A stretch of DNA of 37,945 nt from Mycobacterium sp. shizuoka-1 (GCF_002723835.1 NZ_BEWG01000076.1:62214-100158), one strand, 5' to 3'; positions 10,221-23,900 are shown, counted from the stretch's first letter. Notes: generated from the letters alone by a model not told the origin. Numbers and translations: made by a program.

Positions 10221-13200
10221 GACCGCACCTGCGCCAGATTCCGAAGGACCTCGTCCCACAGGGACTGCAGCGCAGTCACATCCGTCTCATCGAAGATGTC
10301 GGGCAGCGTTCGCCATTGCGTGACCAGCTTTCCGCCGGCGACCGCGGCAACCAGGGTCAGCTCGTGGCGGACCGCGACGTTTGGTTCGGTCATGATCGGG
10401 GCGTTGGCGAGGAGTCCCCGGTCCAGCAGTGCGCCCGCATCGAGATCAAGCCGGCCGAGGTAGTTCAGCAGCACCTGCGGTCCGGGCAGTCCGCGCAGGC
10501 GCTCGGCGGTGTCGCCGCGCAGATAGCGCAGCAGTGCGTAATCGGTGGGCTGCCCGGTGATCAGGGGCAGCGGCTCGCCGGGCCTGATCCGCAGCGGGTA
10601 GATGGCGCTGAGCAGGCCGACCGTGTCGTCGGCGCCGTCGCGTCCGTGCGTCTCCAGCGCCACCAAGGGAATCGAGCCGGGCTGCGAGCGTCTTTCGCGC
10701 CAACGCGCGATCAGCTGGGCGCAGCCCACGGCTAGCAGATCCTGGATCGGCGTGTGCGCGCCCAGTAGAGCGTTCGTGACATCGGATTCGGTGACCGTGA
10801 CGGTGATCGCCAGGTCGGCGAACCGATCCACTCCCGGCCGAATACGCCGGGCACCCAACACCGGATCTTCACCGGCGAGTTGTTCCAGCCAGAACCCGAC
10901 GGTGTCGAGCTCGGCCGCCCGGGCCGCGAGCCGATGCGCCCAGCGGCGATAGCTGATCCGCTCCTCGCTGACGATCTCGGCACCTGCGGTGGACCAGCCC
11001 GCCGCCAACTCGGCGAGGACGATGCGCCAGGACGCCGGATCCATCGCCAGCACGTGGACGACCAGCACCAGCACTCCGGTCTCGCCACGGTGGTGCAGCC
11101 ACAGCGCCTCGCAGAGCTGTCCCCGTTCGGGATCGAGACGCTCGACAGCGGCGCCGGCGTGCTCGGTGACGGCGTCACCGAGGTCGCCGCAGACCTCCAC
11201 CTCGGAGAGCGGAATGGGGTGGCCGTCGACCGGCAGGAACGTCATGGTCGCCAGATCCAGCCGGCTGCGGAACATCTCGTGTCCGGCGGCGAGACCGTCG
11301 AACACCCGCCGCAGCCGCTCACCGGTGACGCCGGGTGGCAGGCTGATCGCCTCGATCTGCGCCAGCCGGCGCGGATCGCCATGTTCGTAGAGCCAATGAA
11401 CCGCGGGCAGGGCGGGGATCGGTCCCTGCGGCTCCGGGCCGGCAGTGTCGGCGTCGCCGTCACGGTCCACGGCCGCCGCGAGTTCGCGAAGTGTCCCGCA
11501 TTCCAGCACCAGCCGTGCCCGCAGCGGCAGACCGGCTCGGCGGGCAGCCTGGACCAGCGACAGCGCCGCGATGCTGTCGAGGCCGAGGTCCAGCAGGTCG
11601 GCGTCGATGTCGACGTCGGCACGGCCGAGCAACTCGGCGACGGCGCGGCCCAGCACGACCTCCGTGGGGGTACCCGGAAGTTCGGGTGTCGCTTCCGGGC
11701 CCGCCGCCGCAGCCAGCGCGGCCTCGTCCACCTTGCCGTTGGCGGTCAGTGGGATCCGCTCGACGGCGACGATTCGGTGCGGCATCATGTAGCGCGGCAA
11801 CCGGTTTCGCAGCAAGACTCGGAGATCATCCACCGCGGCGTCCCCGGCCACGTAGGCGATCAGCTGGTGGCCGACCGCATGACGGTGGACGGCGACATGG
11901 GCGTGGCGCACGCCCGCGGCGTCCTGCAGCACCGCCTCGACCTCACCGGGTTCCACCCGATGACCGCGGACCTGGATCTGGGTGTCGGCCCGGCCGATGA
12001 ACACCAACGCACCGTTGGGATCCCGGCGCACCAGGTCGCCGGTGCGGTACATCCGGCCCCCGCCGGGTGCGGCGACGAACCGGGCCGCGGTTTCGGCGGG
12101 CCTGCCGAGATAGCCACGGGTCACCTGGTCACCGGCCAGGTACAGCTCCCCCACCACCCCGTCGGGCACGGGGTGCAGCCACGTGTCGAGGACCACCGCC
12201 CGCATCGACCGGGTGGGCCCGCCGATCACCGGCAGGTCGTGGTCGGCGATCGCCGCGACGACTGCCTCGACCGTGGTCTCGGTGGGCCCATAGCAGTTGT
12301 GGGCGGCCAACTGCGAGTGGCTGCATGCCTTTCGAATATCGGTCCAGTCCACTGCTCCCACGGCTTCGCCACCGAGCGCCAGCACCGACAGCGACGTGCG
12401 TCCGAACAATCCGGCCCGCCGCAGGTTGGTGAACATCGACGGGGTGACGTCCACCATGTCGATCTCCTGCTCGCCGATGATCTCGACCAGGGCCTCGGCG
12501 TCGCGGCGATCGGTCTCGTCGACCAGGTGCACGGTGTGGCCGAAGAACAACCCGGCCAGTGGCTGCCAGGCGGCGTCGAACGCGAAGGACCAGGCGTGGG
12601 CGATGCGCAACGGCCGGCCGAGACGCTCGGCGGCCGGCCGCAGCATCCGCTCGCCGTGGTCGTCGATATAGGCGAGCAGGGCTCGGTGAGTTCCGATGAC
12701 GCCCTTGGGTTCTCCGGTTGTCCCGGAGGTGAACACCACATAGGCGGCCTGCTCCGGTGCGGTGGGTGCGGTGAATCTGGGCGCGGTGCGAGCCGCAGCC
12801 ACGACGTCAGCGTCGATGACGTGGTTGGTCGCGGTCTGGGCGAGGATCGAGTCCACCCGGCCGGCCGGCATCGCCGGTTCCAGCGGGACCGCCATCCCAC
12901 CGGCCTTGAGCACGCCCAGCATCGCGACCACGTAGTCGGCGCCGCGGGGGAGCCGGATCGCCACCGGGGTTTCGCTGCGTACGCCGGATCTGGCCAGCAG
13001 GCCGGCGAGCCGATCCGACCGTTCGTGCAGCTCGGTGTAGCTCAGCGCGTCGCTACCGTCGCGCACCGCGATCGCATCACGGTGTGTCACAGCGGCTTCG
13101 GTGAACCTGTCGACCACGGTGCGCTCATCGCCGGTGGCTGGGATCGGGGCACCGGACGCACCCGCTTCGCCGTCGAGGAGAATGCCGACCGCGCCCAGCG

Positions 13201-14476
13201 GGCTGTCCCACCGCTCGATCAGCCGGCGCATGGTCTGCAGGACCCGGCTGCCCAGCGTCTGCGCCGATGTCACCGGAAGCGCATTGTCGGTGACTTCCAC
13301 CAGCAGGGTGAGCGCATCGCCGGCAGGATGCGCGGCAATGGTCACCGGGAAGTGGGTCAGGCTCTCCATCCCGGCAGGCCGGAAACTCACCGGGCCGGCC
13401 TGCAACAGCCGGCCGCCGACCACATCGGCGGGCGGGAAGCTCTCGTAGACCAGCAGGGTGTCGAACAGTTCCCCGACACCGGCCAGGCCGCGCAGCGCGG
13501 AATGCGTGAGCTGACAGTGGTCGCGGAGTTCGGCGGCTTCCCTCTGCACGGTCGAACAGTGCTGGGCGACAGTGCTGTTCGGGTCCAGCCGAACCCGCAG
13601 CGGGATGGTGTTGATGAACAGCCCGACCATGGTCTCGACGCCGGCCAGTTCGGGCGGACGCCCGGACACCGTGACACCGAACACGACGTCGTCGCTGTCG
13701 GTCAGCCGGGACAGGATCAGCGCCCAGGCCATCTGCAGCAGTGTGTTGATCGTGACGCCACGGGCGCGAGCGGCCACGGCGAGTTGTGTGGTGTCGGTGC
13801 CCGGCAGTGTCAACTCGGTGCGCTTCGGCAGCCCTGCACCCTGCCCGCCGAGCGCAGGTGACAGCAGTGTCGGGCCAGGCAGCCCGGCCAGGTGGTCACG
13901 CCAGAGCTGTTCGCTGACTGCGGGATCGCGGTCGGCGAGCCATCCGATGTAATCGCGGTAGAGCCGCGGGGTGGGCAGCGCGCCGGGATCGCCACCCATC
14001 CGGTACAGGGTGAGCAGCTCGCCGATGAACACCGGCAGCGACCAGCCGTCGATCACGATGTGGTGCGCGGTGACGACCAGCCGCCAACGTCGCTCGGGTA
14101 GCTCGATGAGCAGGAACCGGATCAGCGGACCGTCGTGCAGGTCGAACGGTCTGTGGCGTTCCCGCTGTTCGAGGATGTCCACCTGATCGTCGTCGGCGCG
14201 GAGGTGCTGCCAGGGCAGTTCCACGGTGGACGGCACGATCTGGACGGGCCGGGGAAGGTCGTGGTGCCAGAAGCTGACCCGTAGGTTGGGGTGGCGCACC
14301 AACATCGCCGAGGCGCAGTCACGCAGCAGCCGGACATCGAGCGGGCCGGTCACGTCCGCGGCCATCGCGATGACGTACGGGTCGTCGGCGGCGGGTCCGA
14401 TCAGGGTGGCGTGCGAATAGAGCCCGAGCTGCAGCGGCGACAGCGCCAGCACGTCATCGATGCCGGCGGCGGTCAC
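10217..14476 (-). CDS. mbtF: NRPS MbtF-like: C-A-PCP plus C-terminal E-like domain
   Basis: This is a terminal module of 1419 residues. A condensation domain (about 5-430) has HHIVIDG at 138-144. The adenylation domain (about 455-925) has [11 protein letters not shown] at 582-592, a YGPTET core at 729-734 and the A10 lysine near 915. The carrier domain has GLDS with the phosphopantetheine Ser at 968. The C-terminal region (about 1020-1419) belongs to the condensation/epimerisation superfamily, with E-like ETHGRD (about 1275-1280) and NYLGR (about 1338-1342) blocks. Its expected His-His pair reads H1141-V1142, so the catalytic second His is missing. In mycobactin, MbtF adds the last hydroxylysine, which becomes the cyclic lactam; acidic residues in the pocket (D676, E737) fit a basic side chain. 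There is no thioesterase. GTG at 14476 overlaps the upstream stop (GTGA), so the long N-terminal extension of this frame is not coding. Confidence 0.93.
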   Translation of the reverse strand: MTAAGIDDVLALSPLQLGLYSHATLIGPAADDPYVIAMAADVTGPLDVRLLRDCASAMLVRHPNLRVSFWHHDLPRPVQIVPSTVELPWQHLRADDDQVDILEQRERHRPFDLHDGPLIRFLLIELPERRWRLVVTAHHIVIDGWSLPVFIGELLTLYRMGGDPGALPTPRLYRDYIGWLADRDPAVSEQLWRDHLAGLPGPTLLSPALGGQGAGLPKRTELTLPGTDTTQLAVAARARGVTINTLLQMAWALILSRLTDSDDVVFGVTVSGRPPELAGVETMVGLFINTIPLRVRLDPNSTVAQHCSTVQREAAELRDHCQLTHSALRGLAGVGELFDTLLVYESFPPADVVGGRLLQAGPVSFRPAGMESLTHFPVTIAAHPAGDALTLLVEVTDNALPVTSAQTLGSRVLQTMRRLIERWDSPLGAVGILLDGEAGASGAPIPATGDERTVVDRFTEAAVTHRDAIAVRDGSDALSYTELHERSDRLAGLLARSGVRSETPVAIRLPRGADYVVAMLGVLKAGGMAVPLEPAMPAGRVDSILAQTATNHVIDADVVAAARTAPRFTAPTAPEQAAYVVFTSGTTGEPKGVIGTHRALLAYIDDHGERMLRPAAERLGRPLRIAHAWSFAFDAAWQPLAGLFFGHTVHLVDETDRRDAEALVEIIGEQEIDMVDVTPSMFTNLRRAGLFGRTSLSVLALGGEAVGAVDWTDIRKACSHSQLAAHNCYGPTETTVEAVVAAIADHDLPVIGGPTRSMRAVVLDTWLHPVPDGVVGELYLAGDQVTRGYLGRPAETAARFVAAPGGGRMYRTGDLVRRDPNGALVFIGRADTQIQVRGHRVEPGEVEAVLQDAAGVRHAHVAVHRHAVGHQLIAYVAGDAAVDDLRVLLRNRLPRYMMPHRIVAVERIPLTANGKVDEAALAAAAGPEATPELPGTPTEVVLGRAVAELLGRADVDIDADLLDLGLDSIAALSLVQAARRAGLPLRARLVLECGTLRELAAAVDRDGDADTAGPEPQGPIPALPAVHWLYEHGDPRRLAQIEAISLPPGVTGERLRRVFDGLAAGHEMFRSRLDLATMTFLPVDGHPIPLSEVEVCGDLGDAVTEHAGAAVERLDPERGQLCEALWLHHRGETGVLVLVVHVLAMDPASWRIVLAELAAGWSTAGAEIVSEERISYRRWAHRLAARAAELDTVGFWLEQLAGEDPVLGARRIRPGVDRFADLAITVTVTESDVTNALLGAHTPIQDLLAVGCAQLIARWRERRSQPGSIPLVALETHGRDGADDTVGLLSAIYPLRIRPGEPLPLITGQPTDYALLRYLRGDTAERLRGLPGPQVLLNYLGRLDLDAGALLDRGLLANAPIMTEPNVAVRHELTLVAAVAGGKLVTQWRTLPDIFDETDVTALQSLWDEVLRNLAQVRS

Positions 14477-17400
14477 GACGGACGGGCCTTCGGCCACGAC
14501 GACGCCAGTGCGTCCAGGTCCGCTGCCGACAGCCCCGACACCGACATGGGCCGGTGCCGGATGTCCGCGCCCTGGGCGTGCGGTGCACCGGACGGCCGGG
14601 CGTCGACCGCCTCGGCCAGCGTTGCCACGGTCGGATACTCGAAGATCATCCGGGGGTCGACCGTCAAGCCTTTGGCGCGCATCCGCGCCGCGAGCTGCAC
14701 CGACAGAATGCTGTCCCCGCCGAGTGTGAAAAAGTCGTCGTCGCGGCCGATTCCGGCGACCTCGAGCAACTCTCCCATCGCGGCCGCCACGGCGCTCTCG
14801 GTATCGGTCCTGACCGGCTCGCGGGTCCCGGTGGTGTGCGCCTCCGGGCGGGGCAGCGCAGGCCGGTTCAGCTTCCCGGATTCCGTCGACGGCATCGCGT
14901 CGAGCACCGAGATCGTCGACGGTGTCATGTACCCCGGCAGCACCGCGGCCACCGAGGTCCGGACCGAGGCGGCGAACGCCGCCGGGTCGGCCACCGGCTC
15001 GTGCGCCACCACGTAGCCGGCCAGGGCGGCCCCACCGGGTCCGTCCCACGTGCGAGCGGCCGCGACGGCGACGCCATCGGCGGCCTTCAGTGCCGCCTCG
15101 ACCTCGGCAAGCTCCACCCGGAATCCGCGCACCTTGACCTGGTGGTCGGTCCGGCCGACAAACTCGAGCCGGCCGTCCTCGGTCCATCGACCGCGGTCCC
15201 CGCTGCGGTAGAAGCGCGATCCCGGCGTGGCGGCATAGGGATTCGCAACGAACCGGGCCGCCGTCAACCCCGGCTGCTTCCAGTACCCGCGGGCGATCTG
15301 TTCCCCGGCGTAGTACAGCTCGCCCACCACACCGACCGGCACCGGTTGCAGCGCGTCGTCGAGCAGATAGACCTGCGATCCTTCCATCGGGGTGCCGATC
15401 TTCGGGATGGGCAGGTCCAGCGGGCCACGGATCAGGGCGCCTGAGGTCTCGGTGGCGCCGATGGCGTTGAGCACCTCGACGGAGTCCGCCGCGCCGGCCA
15501 CGCAGGCCGTCAAGCGCTGCAGCAGTGAGACGTTGACCGGTTCTCCGCAACACACCAGGCGACGCAGCGCCCGCACCGCATCCGGCGCGCTGTCCACGAG
15601 GGCGGAGACCAGGCTGGCGACCCCGGTGACCTGAGCCACCGAGTGCCGCTGGATCAGCGCCGCCAGCGCCTCGACGTCACGGTGTTCGGCATCGTCGGCG
15701 ACGATCAGCGTGGCACCAGCCACCAGACCGGCCAGCGTCTCGATGCACCCCTCCAGGAATGTCATCGGCGCCTGGGCCAGCCGGATGTCGTCGCCGGGCA
15801 CCGGGTAGTGGGTGAGTTGCCAGGACAGCCGGGTGCTCATCGCCCGATGGGTGCCGACCACACCCTTCGGCTTTCCGGTGGAGCCCGAGGTGAACATCAG
15901 ATACATCGGGTCGTCGGGGCGCGGCGGGGCAAGCGGTGCGACCGGATCGCCGGCGTCCAGTTCGGCCCGCACGGCGGGATCGTCCATCGAGATCACCGCC
16001 ACCCCGTCGGCGACCGGCATGGCCGCGCCGGCTTCGGCGGTGACGACCACAACCTTCGGCGCGACGTCGTCGAGCATGAACTGTTTACGCGCGGCGGGAT
16101 AGCCGGGATCGAGCGGAAAGAATCCAGCGCCGGCCTTCATGATGCCGACCAGGGCGACCACCAGGTCGATTCCGCGGCGCATCGACATACCGACCAGCGA
16201 GCCGGGACCGACGTCGTGACGCGCCAGCAGGTGCGCGAGCCGGTCCGAACGATGATGCAGCGCAGCGTAATCGAGCGATTCATCGCCACATCGCAACGCG
16301 ACCCGGTCACTGCCCAACGCCCGGCTGGCCTCCAGGAGCTGCGGCACCGTCCGGGGACGGTCTGGGGGCGAGACGATACCGCGGCTCTGCGTGAGCACCT
16401 GCTGCGCTTCGGCGGTCCCGAGCAGGACGACGTCACGCAGTCGGGTGTCCGGGGTGGCGGCGAACGCGTCGAGGACCTGGTCCAACCATTCGGCGAAACG
16501 GTGCATGGTGGCCGGGTGGTACAGCTCGGTGCGATAGATGAGATGCCCGCGGTAGCCGTCGTCGCCGACGAAGAAGTTCACGCTCAGATCGGCGTGTGCC
16601 ACGTCGAATGTCGGCTCCAGCGCGGTGAATCTGGTCTCGCCGTCCGGGCCGGTCTCGATCAGCTGCTGCTCGGGAAGTTCCTCACGGACGTGCACGACGA
16701 CACCGAACAGCGGATTACGTGACAGCGACCGCACCGGGTTGACCGCGTCGACGACCCGGTCGAACGGCAGGTCCTGGTTCGAGTACGCCGCCAGGGCGGT
16801 TTCCCGCGCCCGCAGTAACGCCTCACGCAGGGTCGGATTGCCGGACAAGTCGTTACGCAACACCAGGATGTTGACGAAAAAGCCGACCAGACGGTCTAAT
16901 TCGGCATCGGAGCGACCGGCGACCGGGGTACCGAGCGGGATGTCGGTGCCGCCGCCCGCCTTACTGAGGACGACCGCGACGGCGGTCTGCAGGAGCATGA
17001 ACTCGGTGATGCCCAGTTCGCGACCGAGCGCCGTGAGCCGGTCCCGCACCTCGCGGTCGATGCGCAGTGGGATGGCCGCGCCTGCTCCGCCGGCCACCGG
17101 CGGCCGGGGCAGGTCTGGGCGCAGCCCGGTGTCCTCCGGCAGCCCGCCGAGCTGCTGGACCCAGTACTGCCGCTGGGCGTCCATCAGGTCGGTGTCGGAG
17201 AGCAGGTCGACCTGCCAGGCCGCGTAGTCGCGGTACTGGAGGGCCAGCGGCTGCCAGTTCGGCGCGCCGCCATCGCGGCGGGCGCGGTAGGCGCCGAGCA
17301 CATCGCTGAACAACACCCCGGCCGACCAGTGGTCGGCGGCAATGTGATGCACGACCATCGACAGCACGCACTGCTCGGGGGTGCGCAGCACCGCAGCGCG

Positions 17401-20400
17401 GATCGGCACCTGCGATTCGAGTTCGAACCGGTGGGCCCGTTCGGTGTCGAGTTGTCGTGTCAGCCACTCTCCGTCCGGCCCGTCAAGCCGCCGGACGGTC
17501 ACCGTGTCGGCGGCCAGCACGTCCTGCTCAGGGACGCCGTCGATCTCGCGGTATACGGTCCGCAGGATCTCGTGGCGGGCGATCACGTCACCGACCGCGT
17601 CTGCCAGCGCGTCGGCGTCGCAGGGGCCGGTCAGTCTGGCCGCGAACGGGATGTTGTTCACCGGGCTGGGGCCGTCGACACGGTATTGGAACCAGCTCCG
17701 CAGCTGGGCGGCCGACAGGGCGGACCGGTCGTCGCCGGCGCGGGCCACCAGCTGCGGCCGGCTCGATTCCAGGTGGCCGTGGCGCCGCTCGTCGATCAGC
17801 GTGGCGAGCTCGCCCGGTGTCCCGCGCTCGAATACGTCGCGCACGCTGACCTCGACATCACAGGCCTCCCGGACGGCGGCGACCAGCCTGGTGGCCAGCA
17901 GCGAATGGCCGCCGAGGCCGAAAAACGTGTCGTCGCAGCCGACCCGGTCGACACCGAGCAGGTCGGCGAACAGTGCAGCGACGGTGCGCTCGGTCTCCGA
18001 GGCCGGCGGACGATAGTCGGCCACCGGAGTGATCTCGGGTTTGGGTAGTGCGGCCCGGTCCAGTTTTCCGTTGGCGGTGATCGGGATCTCGTCGACCACG
18101 ACATAGGCGGCAGGAACCATGTAATCCGGTAGTGCGGCGGCGACCCGCACCTTGACCCGGTCGATGTCGACGGTGTCGCCGGCCGCCGCCGTCAGGTACG
18201 CGATCAGGCTCTTGCCGAGCTGTGCCAGTTCCGCGGCGATCACCACCGCGGTGCCGACGCTGGGATCCACGGTGATGGCCGCGGCCACCTCGCCGAGTTC
18301 GATCCGGAAGCCGCGGATCTTGACCTGTTCGTCGGCGCGGCCGACGAACTCGAGGTCGCCGTTGCGGTTGCGCCGGGCCAGGTCGCCGGTCCGGTAGAGC
18401 CGGCCGCCCGGACTGAACGGATCGGCGACGAAGCGTTCGGCAGTCAGTGCCGGCCGATGATGATATCCGTGTGCCAGGTGGGTTCCGCCGATGTAGATCT
18501 CGCCGAGCACATCGGGCGGCACGGGCCGTAGCGCGTCGTCGAGCAGGTGGATCGCGGTGTTGATCTTCGGTGTGCCGATCGGGACCACGCCGGTTCCCTG
18601 TCTGCCCTCGACCTTGTAGCGCGAGGCGTTGATCACCGCCTCGGTGGGGCCGTAGAAGTTGTGCAGCAGCGCGTCGAAGGTGGTGTGGAACTTGTCCGCC
18701 AATTCACCGGGCAGAGCTTCACCCCCGATCGGCACCCGACGCAGTGTGCGCCACTGCTCGACACCGGGCAGTGACAGGAACAGGCCGAGTAGCGACGGCA
18801 CGAAGTGCATCGACGTGATGGCCTCGCGTTGAAGAAGATCGGTGAGGTAACCGATGTCGCGCAAGCCGTCGCTGCGCGGGATCACCAGCCGGGCACCTTG
18901 GGCCAGGATGCCGAAGATCTCGGCGATCGACACGTCGAAGCTCGGTGAGGCGACCTGTAGCAGCCGGTCCTCGGTGCTGACCCGGTATTCCTGGGCGAAC
19001 CACCGGAAGTACTCGGTCACCGGCCGGTGCGGTACCGAAACGCCCTTGGGCAATCCGGTCGACCCGGACGTGTAGATCAGGTAGGCGGTGTTGGCCGGAC
19101 CGAACGGCCGCACCAGATCCGAGGCCGCCGGGTTGCCGGCCGGCAGATCCTCGACACCGGTGACCGGTTCGCGGATGACCATCGTGGGATCGGCGTCGGC
19201 GAGGATGTAGGCGATCCGATCGGCCGGATACTCCGGATCGACGGGCAGGTAGACGGCGCCGGCCTTGGCGATACCCACGGCGGTCACCACCAGCTCGGGC
19301 GACTTGTCCAGAAGTACCGCGACCCGGTCTTCGGCGCCGATCCCGTGCGCAATCAGCCAATGTGCGTGCCGGTTGGCGGCCTCGTTGATCTCCCGATAGC
19401 TGTAGTGGCGCCCTTCGTAGACGACCGCGGTGGCGTCGGGTTGTGCATCGGCGCGCTCGGCCACCAGATCCCCGAGTGTTGCTTCTGGGCAGAGGAATTC
19501 GTCGCCGTGAGACATCCGGTCGAGCCACGCCATGGCGGTCTCGTCCAGCACTGGCAAGTCGGCCAGCGCCTGATCCGGGTTCGCGAGCGCGGCGTGCAGG
19601 AGCACCGTGAAGCTGTCGAGCAGTTGGCGGGCCAGTCCTGCGTCGATCACCTCGGTGAGGTACTCGACCTCGATGTCGACTTCGCCGCCGGTGAACTCGA
19701 CCATGAATCCCAGTGGCAGTTGCGCGTATTGACCGCGGAACTCGGCGCGGCGGCACCGCACAGCCGGTGGGTGGAAGCCGGCGCCTTCCGATTCCCGCAT
19801 GCCGAATCCCACCCGCGCCATCCGTTCGACGCCGTAGCGACGATCCGGGTTCAGCTCCCGAACCACCCGGTCGAGGTTCACTCGTTGATGGGCGAAGGCG
19901 CCTACGGCGGTGTCGCGGGCCGCTGCCACCAAGTCGCGGAAGGAGCCCCAGCGCTCAGGCCGCATCCGCAGCGCCACAGTGTTGCCGAAGTAGCCGATGA
20001 CGTCATCAGAGTCGCGGTTGAGAACCGGTGCGGCGACCAGGAAATCGTCGGCGTGGGTGTAGCGGTGCAGCAGCGCCGAGAACGCGGCCAGCAGGACCAT
20101 GTACGGAGTCGCGCCCGACTCCCGCGCGAGGCCGGCCACCGCTTCGGCGGTCTCGGCGCGCAGCCGGGTCATGCACCGGTCGGCCCGCCACACCGACGGT
20201 ACCGCCGACCCGGTGGGGCCGGGGAGTTCCAGGGGCTCGGGCGGATCGGCGAGGATCGTGCGCCAGTACGCGACATCGGCGTCCTGCGTACCCGACACCG
20301 GGGCGGCGGCCGGCGGTGCCGGGTCGAGAGCCCCGTACTGGTAGGCGCGGGTCAGATCGGAGAAGAACACCCGCCAGGACGCGTCGTCCCACGCAATGTG

Positions 20401-20904
20401 ATGGGCGGTCAGCAACAGCACGTGCTCGGATACCCCGACCCGGATCAGGGCGATCCGCAGCGGCGCCTCGGCGGTCAGGTCGAACGGGGCGGTGAACGCG
20501 CGCTGGGCGAGAACCTCCAGTCGCAGTCCCCGCGCTTGCGGGCTGAGTTCGACCAGATCGTGCTGAGCCCAGCCCGGTTTGAGGTCGTCGCGCACCCGCG
20601 CGGACGGTTCCCCGGCGCCGTCGGTGTGGTAAGTCGTGCGCAGGATCGGATGTCGTGCGGCGACAGCGTCGACTGCGGCGTGCAGGCGATCCGGGTCGAG
20701 TTCGCCGTCCAGCCGATAGGACACCCCGACATTGAGCAGTGCGCCGGTGGCGTCGACCGACTGAACGAACCACATGCGCCGCTGGCCGTCGGTCATCGCC
20801 GCGGGGTCGGCACCGGTGGTCGGCCTGGTCAGCAGGCCGCGCTGGGCCAGCTTGTGGCGCAACAACTCCAGGCGCTGCTGATCGGTGCCAAGTTGGTCGG
20901 TCAT
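14473..20904 (-). CDS. mbtE: Two-module NRPS, MbtE-like: C-A-PCP-C-A-PCP
   Basis: This 2143-residue protein has two complete elongation modules. Module 1: condensation with HHIAWD at 168-173, adenylation with [11 protein letters not shown] at 611-621, D657 in the substrate pocket and YGPTEA at 751-756, and carrier GGHS with Ser1001. Module 2: condensation with HHIAAD at 1186-1191, adenylation with [11 protein letters not shown] at 1671-1681 and an unusual NAIGATET core at 1813-1820, and carrier GGDS with Ser2065. The second adenylation domain has Leu1717-Glu1718 where alpha-amino-acid domains have the conserved Asp. In M. tuberculosis MbtE contributes one adenylation domain, for (acyl)hydroxylysine, and the PKS pair MbtC/MbtD adds the spacer. 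Here the second module occupies the spacer position. The start ATG at 20904 overlaps the mbtB stop (TGATG). The mbtE name reflects position and module 1 only. Confidence 0.94.
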   Translation of the reverse strand: MTDQLGTDQQRLELLRHKLAQRGLLTRPTTGADPAAMTDGQRRMWFVQSVDATGALLNVGVSYRLDGELDPDRLHAAVDAVAARHPILRTTYHTDGAGEPSARVRDDLKPGWAQHDLVELSPQARGLRLEVLAQRAFTAPFDLTAEAPLRIALIRVGVSEHVLLLTAHHIAWDDASWRVFFSDLTRAYQYGALDPAPPAAAPVSGTQDADVAYWRTILADPPEPLELPGPTGSAVPSVWRADRCMTRLRAETAEAVAGLARESGATPYMVLLAAFSALLHRYTHADDFLVAAPVLNRDSDDVIGYFGNTVALRMRPERWGSFRDLVAAARDTAVGAFAHQRVNLDRVVRELNPDRRYGVERMARVGFGMRESEGAGFHPPAVRCRRAEFRGQYAQLPLGFMVEFTGGEVDIEVEYLTEVIDAGLARQLLDSFTVLLHAALANPDQALADLPVLDETAMAWLDRMSHGDEFLCPEATLGDLVAERADAQPDATAVVYEGRHYSYREINEAANRHAHWLIAHGIGAEDRVAVLLDKSPELVVTAVGIAKAGAVYLPVDPEYPADRIAYILADADPTMVIREPVTGVEDLPAGNPAASDLVRPFGPANTAYLIYTSGSTGLPKGVSVPHRPVTEYFRWFAQEYRVSTEDRLLQVASPSFDVSIAEIFGILAQGARLVIPRSDGLRDIGYLTDLLQREAITSMHFVPSLLGLFLSLPGVEQWRTLRRVPIGGEALPGELADKFHTTFDALLHNFYGPTEAVINASRYKVEGRQGTGVVPIGTPKINTAIHLLDDALRPVPPDVLGEIYIGGTHLAHGYHHRPALTAERFVADPFSPGGRLYRTGDLARRNRNGDLEFVGRADEQVKIRGFRIELGEVAAAITVDPSVGTAVVIAAELAQLGKSLIAYLTAAAGDTVDIDRVKVRVAAALPDYMVPAAYVVVDEIPITANGKLDRAALPKPEITPVADYRPPASETERTVAALFADLLGVDRVGCDDTFFGLGGHSLLATRLVAAVREACDVEVSVRDVFERGTPGELATLIDERRHGHLESSRPQLVARAGDDRSALSAAQLRSWFQYRVDGPSPVNNIPFAARLTGPCDADALADAVGDVIARHEILRTVYREIDGVPEQDVLAADTVTVRRLDGPDGEWLTRQLDTERAHRFELESQVPIRAAVLRTPEQCVLSMVVHHIAADHWSAGVLFSDVLGAYRARRDGGAPNWQPLALQYRDYAAWQVDLLSDTDLMDAQRQYWVQQLGGLPEDTGLRPDLPRPPVAGGAGAAIPLRIDREVRDRLTALGRELGITEFMLLQTAVAVVLSKAGGGTDIPLGTPVAGRSDAELDRLVGFFVNILVLRNDLSGNPTLREALLRARETALAAYSNQDLPFDRVVDAVNPVRSLSRNPLFGVVVHVREELPEQQLIETGPDGETRFTALEPTFDVAHADLSVNFFVGDDGYRGHLIYRTELYHPATMHRFAEWLDQVLDAFAATPDTRLRDVVLLGTAEAQQVLTQSRGIVSPPDRPRTVPQLLEASRALGSDRVALRCGDESLDYAALHHRSDRLAHLLARHDVGPGSLVGMSMRRGIDLVVALVGIMKAGAGFFPLDPGYPAARKQFMLDDVAPKVVVVTAEAGAAMPVADGVAVISMDDPAVRAELDAGDPVAPLAPPRPDDPMYLMFTSGSTGKPKGVVGTHRAMSTRLSWQLTHYPVPGDDIRLAQAPMTFLEGCIETLAGLVAGATLIVADDAEHRDVEALAALIQRHSVAQVTGVASLVSALVDSAPDAVRALRRLVCCGEPVNVSLLQRLTACVAGAADSVEVLNAIGATETSGALIRGPLDLPIPKIGTPMEGSQVYLLDDALQPVPVGVVGELYYAGEQIARGYWKQPGLTAARFVANPYAATPGSRFYRSGDRGRWTEDGRLEFVGRTDHQVKVRGFRVELAEVEAALKAADGVAVAAARTWDGPGGAALAGYVVAHEPVADPAAFAASVRTSVAAVLPGYMTPSTISVLDAMPSTESGKLNRPALPRPEAHTTGTREPVRTDTESAVAAAMGELLEVAGIGRDDDFFTLGGDSILSVQLAARMRAKGLTVDPRMIFEYPTVATLAEAVDARPSGAPHAQGADIRHRPMSVSGLSAADLDALASSWPKARPS

Positions 20905-23900
20905 CAATTCTCCGTGCGCAGGGCCAGGGCCACGTCGGCGGTATCCATATCGGTGACTTCGAGATACAGCTCGGCGATCTGGTCGAGCCGTTCGGCGGGT
21001 TCGAGCTGACGCAGCCGGCCGGTCAGGTGCTCGACCGTGCGCGTGGCGAAGAGGTCGGCGACGCTGACACCCGGTACATCCAGCCATTGCCGGATCCGCG
21101 CCACCGCGGTGGTGGCCAGCACGGAATCACCGCCGCGGCCGAAGAAGTCGTCGTCAACCGCCAGCTGCGATACGCCGAGCACGCCGGCGACGATCGCGGC
21201 CAGCGCGACCTGCAGCGGGCCCGACGGCGGCCGATGCACAGCCGCGGATTCGAAGTGATCGGCCAGCAGGCGTTCGACCGAGCGGCGATCGACCTTGCCC
21301 CCGATCGTGTAGGGAATGCTCTCGAGGATCTCGATGTGGCGCGGAACCATGTGTGGCGGAAGCTGCGCGCCCAACCACACCGCGAGCTCGTCGCCGGTCG
21401 GCGCGCCCTGCTCCAGGGCCACGGCCGCCGCCAGCCATTGCTGCGACCCGGCGGCGATGGCGGCCGCGACGGCGCCGCGCACACCAGGCGCGCGGCACAG
21501 CGCAGCCTCGACTTCGCCGAGTTCGACGCGATAGCCGCTGATCTTGACCCGGTGGTCGGCGCGGCCGACGAACTCGCATGTCCCGTCCGGCCAGAACCGG
21601 GCCAAATCGCCGGTCCGGTACCAGGTGCCGGTGTCGTCGGTGACGAAGCGCTCAGCGGTCAGATCGGGCCTGCCCCGATAACCGCGGGCGAGCCCCCGCC
21701 CGCCGATCCACAGTTCGCCGACCACCCAGTCCGGACAGTCCGCACCACCTGCGTTCACCACCCGGCACCGGTTGTTGGGCAACGGCTTTCCGAACGGAAT
21801 CACCGTCCAGTGCGCCGGCACCTCGGCCACCTCGCAGATGGTGTTGTGGATCGCCGTCTCGGTGGCACCGCCGAGCCCGGCGAACCGCACGCCCGGTGAG
21901 CGTTGACGCAGCCGGCGGACCATGTCGGGGGTGACCCAGTCGCCGCCGGTCGGCACCACCCGCACCGTCGGCAACGGCCCGGCCACGTCCAGCAGCATCG
22001 CCAGCCATCCGGGCAGGAAGTGCAGCACCGTGACCCGGTGGGCATCGATCAGCCGAGCCCAGTGATCGGGGTCGCGGCGCCGCTCCTCGTCCACCACGAC
22101 GATCGCACCGCCGGTCGCCAGGGTCGCGAACACATCCAACACCGAGATGTCGCACTCCAGCGTGGACAGCGCCAGGCATCTATCGTCCGGCCCAAGCCCG
22201 AAGTGCCCGGTGATGAACTCGACGGTGTTCATCGCCGCGTCGTGGGTGACCTCGACCCCTTTGGGCTCACCGGTGGAACCGGAGGTGAACAGCACGTATG
22301 CCAGCCGGTCGGGATCGCCTGTGACAGGACCGAATTCGCTGCCGTTGCCGCGGGTGATCGCCTCGGCGACAGTCATCGCCGGCACTCCCGCGTCGGGGGG
22401 CTCGGCGCCGCCGCACACCAGCACGAGGTCGACCGCCGCCCCCGCGATGATGCGCTGGGCCCGCTCGCGCGGCTGGTCCGCCCCGACCGGCAGGTAGGCC
22501 CCGCCCGCGGCGTGGACACCCAGCAACGCGGGCACCTGTTCGGCGCATTTGGGACCCAGCACCGCGACGGTGCCGCCATCCGGAAGGCCGGCGGCCCGCA
22601 GCGCGGCGGCCACGGCCAGCGCCTGGCGCCGCAGCTGCCCGTAGGTGAGCTCTCCCGAACTGCTGAAAATGGCTGGGGCGTCTGGGCTGCGTTCGGCGGT
22701 GTCGAAGAAGCCGTCGTGCAGCATGCGGCCGCTGGCAGCGGTGCGTGCCGTCAGTGCGTCGCGTGCGGCGCGGTGCTGCACCGGCACCAGCGGGGAGCGT
22801 GGGCTGTCCCAGGCGGCGTCGTCGTGAGCGAGCCGCCGCACCTCGTCGATATGGCGGGTGAACATCGCGTCGATCACACCGGGACAAAACGCGTCCTCGC
22901 GGACGTCCCAGTTCACCAGGATGCCGCCGTCGAATTCGGTGACCTGCGCGTCCAGCAGCACCTGGGGCCCCTGTGAGATGATCCAGTCCGGCGTCCCGAA
23001 TTGCGTTGTGACATCCGGACTGAACAGCTCGCCGAGGCCGAGCGCGCTGGTGAACACCACCGGCGCCAGGACTTGGGTCCCGCGGTGCCGGCTCAGGTCG
23101 CGCAGCACCGACAGGCCGGGATAGGACGCGTGCGCGGCCGCATCGTGCATGGTGTGCTGCACGGCCAGCGCGCGCTGCGTCGGCGTGTCGGCGGCGGTGA
23201 GGTCGATGTCGAGCAGCAGCGAGGAGGTGAAATCGCCAACCACTCTGTCGATGTCGGGGTGCAGCGGTTCACGCCCGAACAAGGGCACATTGAGCAGGAA
23301 GTGCGGGTCGGCCGACCAACCCGCGACGGTGTCGGCGAACGAGGCCGCCAACGTCATCGCCGGAGTCACTCCCCGGGCTCGGGCCCGGTCGAACAGGCCG
23401 TCGCGGGTCCGAGGATCCAGCCAGTGCCATCGACGACCGGGGCGGTGCGGATCGATCCACCGCGCAACCGGCAGCAGCGGCAGTGCCGGCGCATCGGGCA
23501 GCTCCGGTATCCGTTCGGCCCACCAACGCCGATCGGCCGCCAGGCTCGCCGGCGGCGAAAGCTGCTGCCGGTACTGCTGATAGGTATAGCCGATCTCGGC
23601 AAGCCGCTCACCGCGGTAAAGCGCGGCGAGATCGCTCATCAGGGCCCGATAGCTCATGGCGTCGGCGGCCTGCATGTCCAGATCGACATGAAGGCGGGTG
23701 CGCCCGTGCGGCAGTTGGGTCAGCGTCAGCTCGAGGACCCGCCCGTGTAACTGCTGACGCGACTTGGCCGCGCGGATCGTCGCCAGCTGGTGCTCGACGG
23801 TGGCGGAGTCGGCGGCGCGGAGGTCGACCACCGCCAGTGGCAGCGGATCGGCCGGCGGGCCGATCCGCTGGGTTCCGTCGGGGAGGAATTGCACGCGCAG

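Noticed and set aside
10880..13861. 993-codon open frame on the plus strand opposite the mbtF-like gene
   Set aside because: It is antisense to well-defined NRPS domains with intact motifs. Its protein is rich in Arg, Gly, His and Gln, typical of a shadow frame in high-GC DNA, and there is no start signal or recognisable domain.
14477..15553. N-terminal extension of the mbtF-like frame
   Set aside because: It overlaps the real mbtE-like gene by over 1 kb and encodes low-complexity Arg/Gly-rich sequence; GTG at 14476 places the condensation domain at the usual N-terminus.
19027..21009. 660-codon plus-strand frame opposite the mbtE-like gene
   Set aside because: Same reason: a mirror of GC-biased codons of the real gene, with no recognisable domain, and it crosses the mbtE/mbtB junction.
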